Positions 1 through 11,148 of a stretch of DNA of 64,000 nt are shown piece after piece. Position numbers and translations under genes: made by a program. Origin of the DNA: Gigantopelta aegis. Lineage: Eukaryota; Mollusca; Gastropoda; Neomphalida; Peltospiridae. A model generated the notes under the pieces. The model was not told the origin of the DNA, did no database searches, and saw nothing but the letters and a program-made list of their open reading frames with translations. The stretch spans positions 76,768,754 through 76,832,753 of the forward strand of contig NC_054706.1 in assembly GCF_016097555.1 (NCBI RefSeq). Reading direction: 5' to 3'. How positions within the stretch are numbered: position 1 is the stretch's first letter; each line of letters begins with the position of its first letter.

Positions 1-220
1 GGAAATCCGCTACATTTTCTTAATGCAGCAAGGGATCTTTTATATGCACTTTCCCACAGACAGAAAAGCACTCATCACAGCCTTTGTCAAGTTGTTGTGC
101 ACTGGTTGGGTTGAGAAAATAAACAATCAGTTACTGTTGAATGTATCCACTGAGGTGGTTTGATCCTGCGACACAAGCACCTCAAGTGAGCATTCAACCA
201 ATTGAGTTAAATCCAGTCCT
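1..220 (-). mobile_element. SINE, third head type, truncated by the window edge
   Basis: Read on the minus strand, the right end is a tRNA-like head with an A-box-like stretch (TAACTCAATTGG) and a B-box-like stretch (CAGGATCAAACC). The body shares blocks such as AAAGATCCCTTGCTGC and the GTAGCGGATTTCC segment with the other SINEs here. The 3' tail lies outside the window. Confidence 0.7.
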
Positions 221-599
221 AATGGGAGTGAAAGACAACATTATTCTTGTGAGGGTTGACTACTGTGTGAAACGTGGGGTACATATAGTGTCTGAGATTT
301 ACAACTAAAGGTAACAAAAGCAGGTTATGGAATGTTATACCCCAAATATGAATTTATCTTGCAACTCAACAATGAGTGGAGAAATATTTATTCTTAACTT
401 TTAATACGGTCTTTTCCATGATTAATCTTTAGAATCATCATGCAAAATATACCAGTATTTCATAATACTTTGGTAACATGTTCAATTTGTATTACATGTA
501 TCAAAAAGAAAAAGAGGCCTCCAGATTTCACAGATATGATGGTTTCCATTTGCCTATTGTCAAAATCATGAAACTGAACATCTATTACACAGTATAATC
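221..599. other. Unassigned A+T-rich stretch
   Basis: No exon-like reading frame, palindrome or tandem repeat is visible here. It lies between a SINE fragment and the 87-bp array. Confidence 0.5.
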
Positions 600-1155
600 A
601 GGGCTTCTAGATTATGGTAGCCCCACTCCCATGGCTAGTGATATTCAATGTTGGGTTAGTAAATAACTACTATTGTAATGCCAGACAGGGCTTCTAGATT
701 ATGGTAGCCCCACTCCCATGGCTAGTGATATTCAATGTTGGGTTAGTAAATAACTACTATTGTAATGCCAGACGGGGCTTCTAGATTATGGTAGCCCCAC
801 TCCCATGGCTAGTGATATTCAATGTTGGGTTAGTAAATAACTACTATTGTAATGCCAGACAGGGCTTCGAGATTATGGTAGCCCCACTCTCATAGCTAGT
901 GATATTCAATGTTGGATTAGTAAATAACTACTATTGTAATGCCAGACGGCTAGTGAAAATATTTGGTCAAATATTACAGTTAAGTCGATCCTGCCCCCAC
1001 TCCCACTCTATGACATATTCAATTATTACTATTATTTAGTATAATTGTCTTCACTTAAAGTAAAGTTCAGCTGGTGATTTTTTAATCGTAGCTAGTAAAT
1101 TTTAAAAACCACATATCCCATGGCTAGTGGATTTGATAAAAGTTCTAGAAACCCT
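600..1155 (+). mobile_element. Dispersed TIR element (GGGCTTCTAGA family), copy 1
   Basis: The ends are inverted: AGGGCTTCTAGA on the left and TCTAGAAACCCT on the right. The interior carries the phrases CCATGGCTAGTG and GTTGGGTTAGTAAATAAC, which recur at 28617-30452 and, inverted, at 48062-48382. In this copy the first 87 bp are present four times. No coding region was seen, so it is taken as a non-autonomous element. Confidence 0.65.
601..948 (+). repeat. 87-bp tandem repeat, four copies
   Basis: Units start at 601, 688, 775 and 862, exactly 87 bp apart, with only a few substitutions, mostly in the fourth unit. The unit is the left end of the surrounding dispersed element; single-copy versions at 28617 and 48382 show that the array arose by local amplification in this copy. 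Confidence 0.9.
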
Positions 1156-1473
1156 GGTATAATATGACATTACTCACTTTAACATGATTACACCAAACAG
1201 TTTTTGGTGGGTACTGATGTTCACAGGGCACAGAACTAAAAAATGTTAAATCATAAAATGTGGAATAATGCAGCCTGAAAAAGATCAGCTGCTGGTGAAG
1301 GTCGATTCAGACCTCTGATAATTGAATATCTGTATAAACCACTTATCGGTTACGCAAAAATAAATTCAAATAACCAGACTGAGCATCAAGCAAGTTGCTT
1401 TACCACTGGGGTATATGTCCCCTCCCCCCCCACCAAAAAAAGGAAATATATAGAGGATGCATAATCTACATTT
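1156..1473. other. Unassigned stretch
   Basis: No coding signal was found. A C-run followed by an A-run near 1420-1442 is low complexity. Confidence 0.4.
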
Positions 1474-1738
1474 CAGGCCCGTAGCATGGTGGACATTATT
1501 ATTGTGGGGAGGGGGCAATTGAATGAGTGCTGAAGGCGCAAGTTATTTGGGGGGTCCAGGGGCATGATTCAAAGGTTATTTGCCTGTAACTCTCGCCGTT
1601 AATCTCAATCTGTTAAGTCTCGCTACAACTTTTACATTCAGTCGAGATGTAAAGGTTATAAAAAAACCCCAAAACCTGCTGAAATTATGGGGGGGGGGGG
1701 GCTGGGCCCCCCTGGCCCCCACCCCTGCTACGGGCCTG
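1474..1738. mobile_element. MITE with CAGGCCCGTAGC ends
   Basis: The left end CAGGCCCGTAGCA and the right end TGCTACGGGCCTG form a 13-bp inverted repeat around a G-run-containing interior without an ORF. CATTT lies immediately outside both ends and may be a short target duplication. The terminus resembles those of hAT-type MITEs; the 155-bp relative at 25399-25553 has an 8-bp duplication. Confidence 0.75.
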
Positions 1739-2049
1739 CATTTCTGATAAGATTGTTATGTCAAAGGCAGCCTGGCAATTGTATAATTCAATGAATAACA
1801 AAACACAATTTACCCGCTGAAAAAGTATCTGGGTAAATAAATATTCCAGCAACCTCATGAATATTTATCACATTTACATCACACTATCAGCTCCCATTGA
1901 TCAGAAGATATCACACTGTTTTTATTACATTCTCTGACCTAGTAAACTGGACTAGCCGAATTTTCAGAGGATACTTGAACTGCAAAAAATAGAAACAAAA
2001 TACTAATACATCTGGAAAATAAAAATATATAGCCATTGTGTGCGTGTGA
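1739..2049. other. Unassigned stretch
   Basis: No gene, array or inverted repeat was recognised. Confidence 0.4.
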
Positions 2050-2051
2050 CG

Positions 2052-2116
<65 letters not shown>

Positions 2117-2222
2117 GGGGAGGGAGGGAGGGAGGGAGAGGGAAAGAAAAAGGGAGAGATAGAAGGAAAGGGGAGGGAGGGAAAGAAAAAGGGAGAGATA
2201 GAGAGGAAAGGGGAGGGAGGTA
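2050..2222. repeat. (GA)n microsatellite and purine-rich degenerate repeat
   Basis: About 60 bp of perfect GA dinucleotides run into a G/A-only tract with a repeated GGGAGAGATAGA motif near 2152 and 2192. Open frames here (RERERE and SLSLSL) are simple-repeat artefacts. Confidence 0.95.
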
Positions 2223-3221
2223 AGGAGCTGTAAATTAAAGTGTAATCCCAAATATTACATGTATTGCAAAATAAAAATTTATATTAAAGCCGTTTTGTTA
2301 CAAAAGTCAAATATGAACTTCAGAATGTAATTCAGTTTCAGATCTTCAAGTCAGATCATGTTATGTGTAACCTCCAAATATAAGACTACTTAAGGATATA
2401 TTGTGGGTTCAGTAATGATCCTTGATAAAAGAGATAATTAAAAATGTAATCAATGTCTCAAACACAATTCCATCATTATCAAGTTACATGCTGACAGCCA
2501 AAAACATACCAAACCCAGAAAGTAAAAAAAATATAAACACGAATAGCTGTATTGACCAATCACATGTGACGGAATACCATTTTATGCGCTTCAAGAAAGA
2601 AGAGTTATACTTCCGGTATAAACAAATATTTTTGACAGCTGTTGGAATCTTGTAAAATTGTACTGCGTATTTTGCTAAGAGATTTGTTTTGTGTGAAAGA
2701 AAAGACATGTGAGAAACGCGATACATTGCACAATAAGACATTTTATTATCTGAAGTACTGAATTAATTGATTGTCAAATTGCATGTTTGCTAAATGGTTT
2801 CAGATTAAACCACTTAATATTCGGATTGACCCCTTTTAATTTAATTTAAAAACTATTCTTGAGTTATCGCCCAATTAATATTTGTTGTTTGCAACTCGGT
2901 CACACCACAAAATACAATTATTAATTATTGCATATTTACTACTGGACGTGTAAAATACTTTTATTAATCATTCATGTAATAAAAGTGTATTTCTATTTAT
3001 AGGAACTCACTGAGGTAACGAGTGCTTTCAAACAACTATCGAACAACTACTGCACTTTGCTATGTGGCCTAATACTGGATGGATATTTAATCAAATTATT
3101 AAATATTACCTGTCAGGTTTATTGTATGAGAACACACCTGTCCATGGCAATGCCTGTTAAACTGGAGTTTTTCCACCAATTGTTGCTTATTAAATTTTTG
3201 TAAACAAATGTTTTCTAGACA
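2223..3221. other. Unassigned A+T-rich stretch
   Basis: Short open frames on both strands near 2422-2741 overlap each other and show no recognisable motif or splice context. Nothing else was identified. Confidence 0.4.
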
Positions 3222-3813
3222 TAGCAACTAGTGGGATGCGGTGAACTCGTATGGAAACTAACTCGTATGAACAGAAAACTCGTATGGAAAACGAACTCGT
3301 ATGGAAAAAATAACGGTAAACTCGTATGGGGATGTATGGATATGCAGATATACTAACTTTGATATTTCTCTTAAATGTGTATTTTGACACTTGTTTTGTA
3401 TATATGCTTCTTATTTATGTCTCCATCAGTCAACTATTTGCGTGTCAACCGCAGTTTGTGCATCAACGGCAGTCACCTATAATTAAAACATGCATCACGC
3501 ATGTCATTAGACTTATTTCCTGCAACAGAAACCGTAAACAATGCATGCATGTTTTGCGTTTCTCACCAGCCCGAACTTAAAAACCACTAACCAATGCCAT
3601 GGACGTTGGGCTAGCGGATTTGTCGAACTCTGCATAAAAACTACAAACAAGTTGCTATACAGTTATGGATATATCAGTTTGTTCACTGCATTTTCCCACA
3701 TACGAGTTTGTCTTCCATACGAGTTCACTTGTGGATTTCCATACGACTTCACTGCATTTTCCCCCATACGAGTAAGTTTTCCATACGAGTTCACCGCAAG
3801 CCCAACTAGCTAC
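3222..3813. mobile_element. Foldback-like element with arms built of CTCGTATGG repeats
   Basis: The left arm (about 3222-3330) has five copies of AACTCGTATGG or close variants. The right arm (about 3690-3813) has five copies of the reverse complement, CCATACGAGTT or variants. Both outer ends carry the segment GCGGTGAACTCGTATGG in opposite orientation. The centre has no convincing ORF. This resembles foldback or MITE elements with clustered subterminal binding motifs; the superfamily is not determined. Confidence 0.7.
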
Positions 3814-4057
3814 CCCACAGGCATAGGCAAACTGATCACACATTCATATATGTACATTTCCTACCTAATGTTAACCTAATTTACAACTGCAGTTTTAAAC
3901 ATTTCTGACAACCATTAGCCAGAAGGTGTGTTTGTTCAATGGAACACCAGTGCACAGTTTTATCAACACCTATTGGGTTAGATAACCTCAAAATACTCAA
4001 GTACTTACTGCAAGTTATTTGTGTCTTTATTTTCAGAACACAACCTGATGCTACATC

Positions 4058-7000
4058 ATGGGGTATGTGACAGTTAAAGAAGAAACCCCAGACAGACTGT
4101 GTTTTTCAAGGGAGCCAAATATTTGGTCCTGGAGCTTGTTTTTTGGTAAGATTCATTCTGATCTTCACATTACCACTACAGTAAACATATTTAATGTTTT
4201 ATACAGCTGATTTCAGATGATGGATATATTTCCCTTACATTAGTATGATTTAGTACTTCTGTGATGTTGTCAAAATGTGTTTGTTTTGCTTTTAAAATAG
4301 GTTAATCATGCTTCTGTTTGTTGCAGTCATGATCAAGATCAGTATAACATGTTAATCTGAGAAAGCTGTTGTGAAGCACACACAAACACAAACAGACACA
4401 TGCCCACACATGGTAACAATTTTGAATTCTAAATATTATTTTCATTGGTTTATAAGATTTCCTGGTTAATTTCACATCCACAGAGTTTGAATTGTGATTG
4501 TATCCTCTTTACTTGCAGGGGCCATTGCATTTGGGTTTGGAGCAGCATATTATGGATCTGGTAAGAATGATTCATTAAGAACTTTCACAAACCATATATG
4601 TATACTGTTACATCTTCTAAGCATCTTGATGTTTAAAATGAATTTTGGGATAAAATTCTGTGCAATTTATTTTTTAATCTATAAATTATGTTGTCTTTAA
4701 AACAACTATTTTTTTTAAATTAGTAAAAATCATATTACATCAGGGGTGCAGAAATGGAAAATATTTAACTAGCCCGCTGGACCAAAACCAACAAAAATTT
4801 ACTAGCCCACCAGAATTTCTACTAGTCTGGCAGTCTATAGAACAATATATTATTAGCAATATTATAATATACAGTGTCTTCACTTCAAATGATATGTATA
4901 GATATACTGACAAAACATTATTAAGTAAACTTTTTAAGTGATCAACATCATGCGGCAAATGAAAAAAAAAATAGTACGGCCAAAACAATATATATATATT
5001 GCTGGTCTTTGCTCAGAATTGACCCTCTCATGTCAACATTTAAATATTTTTTCATATTTTCCACAGTATCTATACAAGAAATAATGCCAAGCCACCTCAG
5101 ATAATAATATTGTGATGCGTTGGTTTTTGGGACCAAAGCTGAAGTTGTAAATGTTTTTATGGCTATATGAAAAATGAGAATAAGGCAATGAGGAAGGATT
5201 ATGGCAGATGTTTAACCCACCCCGCTATCTTTTCTGTGCAATCCATGCTTTAATAGTAAAACACCCAAAAACAAATTAATAAAAATATTGTATTTTAATA
5301 AACAATCTCCTAACAAACATTGTAACTTTATAGAATGGTTTTTGCAGACTCATTATGGAAGTTGACATTTGTTGAATGTTGAAATGTTAAAAGTTTTCAA
5401 GCATATCATTTGATATGTGTTGAATGTTGATGTATGTTGAATGTTGTAGAAAGCATAATATGGAAGATGAATTATGTGAAATATTGATGTACCGGTATGT
5501 TGTATATCATAGTGCAGAATGCTTAACGTGTATGTGTTAAATGTTGATGAATGTTGTTTATTCTGTGGCAGATTACTTGAAGTAAAGAAGTAAAAGTTGA
5601 CGACGTTGAATGTTGTTGTATACATATTAAAGGCATACTGTCACAGATTTAAGGACCTTATTTCTCTAAAAATGAATAATAAATCAAAATTACATTAATT
5701 TTACAGACCAAATCTAGCTATTGCAACACTTTAACTACACCATGATGGAGTGAAATCCATGTCAACCCTCTCAGTAATATTAGTTTTTGAATTATGGACC
5801 ATTGCCACAATTCGATTATTTTTACAAAATATCATTAATAAGTGGAGTATGGTAGTTACGTAGATGGTTGACTAAAGTACATTTAGGGACAAATGAAATA
5901 TATATATTTTATTGCAGACTACTTGATATGGAAGTTGATCTATGTTGTTGGAGCTGTGTACATTGGGATTTACTGCATGGATGATTGGGAGGTAAGACTA
6001 AAATTATCATTGACCATGTGTAAAAAAACTAATTTGTTCTTCATCACTAGATTCCATCCATCCATCCATCCATCCATCCATCCATCCATCAACCACCCAC
6101 CCAAATTCATCCCCTCACTATGATACGTCCATCCACCCACCCACATTGATCCCCCCACTTCAATTCATCCATCCATTCATTCATCCATTCATTTATCCCC
6201 TCACTTGATTTCAGAATTTGTAGAAATGAACCATCTATGGATATGGTCAAAGTCACCTAATGAAGAAATCTGTTTTCGATCTGTATTAGATTTGCAAAAC
6301 TAAAAATAAATATTAAGAGAAACTGTTATTTTCAAATCTTAATTGTTATCCTTTGAAATAATAAGCAGATTTCTTAACTTACAGATCTGTGAATTTGATA
6401 AAAGATCTGGGGAAACAAGAACTAGCAGCTGCAGTCTGCTACAGAAGTTTCTACAGCCATTTCTGAAACAGCACACTGGTGAGTAACACATCAAAATATA
6501 TTTCTACTCACATATACTGGTGAGTAACACATCACAATACATTTCTACTCACATATACTGGTGAGTAACACATCACAATACATTTCTACTCACACATACT
6601 GGTGAGTAACACATCTCAGTACATTTCTACTCACATATACTGGTGAGTAACATCACAATGCATTTCTACTCACATATACTGGTGAGTAACACATCTCAGT
6701 ACATTTCTACTCCCACATACTGGTGAGTAGCAGATCTCAATACATTTCTACTCACACATACTGGTGAGTAGCACATCTTGTTACATTTCTTCACACATGA
6801 AAAAGCACACTGGTGAGTAACATCTCATTACATTTCTACTGACATTTGTATAACAGCACACTGGTGAGTAACATCTTATTACATAAAACAGCACACTGTT
6901 GAATAATGCATCTCATTACATTTCTACTCACACTTTTAAAACAGCACAATGGTGAATAACACATCTTGTTAAATTTTACTCACAATTGTTAAACAGCAGA

Positions 7001-10000
7001 CTATAAACACATCATGTTAGATGTTTTTACTCACAAAGCAATAAAGGTACAAAAAAGTAATACTTTAAGTGAAAATGTTGCATGAAAAGGGCCAAGAATA
7101 AACTTTGATAGGAAAAAGAAAGACCTCTGAAAATTGCAAGAGCAATAGTTTTGTTCACGTGTCGCTTGCTTAAGTATAGTTTGCGTAACCCACTTTTCGT
7201 CCGCACATTGAATTTATGACATCATTTGCATGTTCAATATGGGTTACCTAAAAATTAAATGGGTTACCCAAATTTATTTTGGCACACCCCAAAAATGGTT
7301 TACGCATATTTTCAATTATTATTCAGAGACCTGAAAGACCAGCACAGTTTAATCATGATCCTCTAAATTACTGTTTCTATAGTATTGTATTAACATCAGT
7401 TTAATCAGCACATACATGATCCTCTAAATTACTGTTTCTATAGTAACATATTAACAACAGTTTAATCAGCACATACATGATCCTCTAAATTACTGTTTCT
7501 ATAGTAACGTATTAACATCAGTTTAATCAGCACATACACGATCCTCTAAATTACTGTTTTTATAGTAACATATTATCATCAGTTTGATCAGCACACACAC
7601 GATCCTCAAAATTACTGTTTCTATAGTAACATATTAACATCAGTTTAATCAGCACAAACACGATCCTATAAATTACTGTTTTTATAGTAACGTATTAACA
7701 TCAGTTTAATCAGCACACACACGATCCTCTAAATTACTGTTTCTATAGTAACATATTAACATCAGTTTAATCAGCACATACACGATCCTCTAAATTACTG
7801 TTTCTATAGTACTGTATTAACATCAGTTTAATCAGCACATACAGGATCCTCTAAATTACTGTTTCTATAGTAACGTGTTAACATTAGTTTGATCAGCACA
7901 TACAGGATCCTCTAAATAACTGTTTCTATAGCAACGTGTTAACATCAGTTTGATCAGCACATACACGATCCTCTAAATTACTGTTTCTATAGCAACGTGT
8001 TAATATCAGTTTGATCAGCACATACACGATCCTCTAACTTACTGTTTCTATAGCAACGTGTTAACATCAGTTTGATCAGCACATACACGATCCTCTAAAT
8101 TACTGTTTCTATAGCAACGTGTTAACATCAGTTTGATCAGCACATACACGATCCTCTAAATTAGTTTCTATAGCAACGTGTTAACATCAGTTTGATCAGC
8201 ACATACACGATCCTCTAAATTAGTTTCTATAGCAACGTGTTAACATCAGTTTGATCAGCACATACACGATCCTCTAAATTATTGTTTCTATAGTAACGTA
8301 TTAACATCAGTTTCATCAGCACGTACACGATCCTCTAAATAGTAATATATTAACATCAGTTTAATCAGCACATACACGACCCTCTAAATTACTGTTTCTA
8401 TAGTAACATATTAACATCAGTTACTGTTTCTATAGCAACATATTAACATCAGTTTAATCAGCACATACATGATCCTCTAAATTACTGTTTCTATAGCAAC
8501 ATATTAACATCAGTTTATTCAGCACACACATGATCCTCTAAATTACTGTTTCTATAGCAACATATTAACATCAGTTACTGTTTTTATAGCAACATATTAA
8601 CATCAGTTTAATCAGCACATACACGATCCTCTAAATTACTGTTTCTATAGTAACATATTAACATCAGTTTAGTCAGCACATACACGATCCTCTAAATTAC
8701 TGTTTCTATAGTAACATATTAACATCAGTTTAGTCAGCACATACACGATCCTCTAAATTACTGTTTCTATATTAATGGTTTAACATCAGTTTAACCAGCA
8801 CATATACAACCCTCTAAATTACTGTTTCTATAGTAACATATTAACATCAATGTAATATTTATTAAATTGGAAACATTACAAAATCTGAGTCTCTGTTCCC
8901 TTGGTGACACATTTGCATCATAATCATATTGTTTTGCAGTTGTAGCCAACTTGGACGACATAGTTGGCATCAGGGTTGAAGAGGAGAGTGTCCGTTTCTT
9001 TGGAAATGGCCACCAGGTGGTGCTTTTATTTGCTACAGGAATGTCAATTGGTATAACAGAAACATTTACATTTGGAAACAGTAGGTGAGTACCACTAATG
9101 CAGGACTTAGACTCTGAATCATTGTATTTTAGCCTAGTTTCAGATATGTAGAGTATTTTAATGAAAAATATAACATAATGGTTAATTTAAACAAAATTTT
9201 GCTCCCCAAATTGCAATTGTCTAATTTGACAATGGAAAGGGTGAGTACTGCTAATGTGAAGCTGATAGAATGCACTGTTATTTTTTTGTTCTTATTCTTT
9301 ATTATTTATGAAATTTAACATTTTTAAAAGTTGTTTGATTAAAACATGTCTGTTAAATAGATAGTCACTTCAGAATTTTAGATTAACATTTGGAATTTAT
9401 TTTTTAGTTTGATGTTGACATTGATTAATTTATACATAAGCATTTGAGCCGGGTAAAAAACCAGTTTTTGTTTGAAGGCAGATCCTTGTGATTAGTTTAT
9501 TTACTTAAAGAAAGTGCTTAGTTTGCTGCCATTATTAAGACGTTTCCAACAAACAGTCCTTTTAATGATTAAAACTGCTTATTGAATACATACATGTGAC
9601 ATATTCAGGGGCGTAGGCTGGGGGGGGGCTCAGATGAACACCCCCACCCCCCATGCTGAAGCAAATGGTCCGATTTCAGAACTAATATATACAGGTTTAT
9701 ACATATGGAGTTTCTGGTGGTGCAAAAGTAAAATAAAAAAAGGGTCCACTTGGTTCATATTCGAAATCTCCCCTCTCCGGTTCCAGATCACGCTACGCCC
9801 CTGATATCACTAAAGTAAATACCCTTGGATTACCACTCACCACAAGTGTGGCCAAGGGGGAGATAACCTTTTTTGTCTTACTACTTGGCATCTAAAAGTA
9901 CTGGCACCCATGATTTACTATTTATACACTACAGATTCGCTATGTTGTAAGAACAAGTAAAGTTAATGTAGTGCCAAAATGTTCATGTTGTCTTATCTCT

Positions 10001-11072
10001 CCTACAGATCCAACCCATCACATTGTAACGCACATGTTCTTGTTTAGAATTGCCTATCCATGCATGTCTGTAAAGCCAATGGGTTTCTAGTGATTCAACC
10101 CGGCACATTGTAACACACATGTTCTTCTTTAGAATTGCCTATCCATGCATGTCTGTAAAGCCAGTGGGTTTCTTGTGATTCAACCCGGCACATTGTAACA
10201 CACATGTTCTTCTTTAGAATTGCCTATCCATGCATGTCTGTAAAGCCAGTGGGTTTCTGGTGATTCAACCCGGCACATTGTAACACACATGTTATTGTTT
10301 AGAATTGCCTATCCATGCATGTCTGTAAAGCCAATGGGTTTCTGGTGATTCAGCCCGACACATTGTAACACATGTTCTTGTTTAGAATTGCCTATCCTAT
10401 CCATGCATGTCTGTAAAGCCAATGGGTTTCTGGTGATTCAACCCGGCACATTGTAACATACATGTTCTTGTTTAGAATTGCCTATCCATGCATGTCTGTA
10501 AAGCCAATGGGTTCTGGTGATTCAACCCGGCACATTGTAACACATGTTCTTGTTTAGAATTGCCTATCTATGCATGTCTGTAAAGCCAATGGGTTTCTGG
10601 TGATTCAACCCGGCACATTGTAACACACATGTTCTTGTTTAGAATTGCCTATCCATGCATGTCTGTAAAGCCAATGGATTTCTGATGATTCAACCCGGCA
10701 CATTGTAACACACATGTTCTTGTTTAGAATTGCCTATCCATGCATGTCTGTAAAGCCAATGGGTTTCTGGTCAGCTTAATGTTTGTTGTACCTCAATCTT
10801 CATTTTATATCCTAATGTGTATTTGTTTTGTATGTACGAAATTACTGGCACATAAAATCCCGTGTGGGCTATTAGAAACAGTACGATGACCAGAAACATA
10901 GAATATAGAGGAACTGGTATTCTAAGCAACAATATACAGTAGAATCTCATTGGGTTGAACTCGGAAGGGTCAAATACACTGCAACACTTGAACCAAACAC
11001 AAAATCCCGAGTTGCACTATCTGTAAACCTAATGGTTAGGTTGAATACTTTCTCGAGCCAATGGGATTCAAC

Positions 11073-11148
<76 letters not shown>

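Noticed and set aside
2003-2251. Protein-coding frames in the GA-rich tract
   Set aside because: Simple-repeat translation on both strands (SLSLSL, RERERE).
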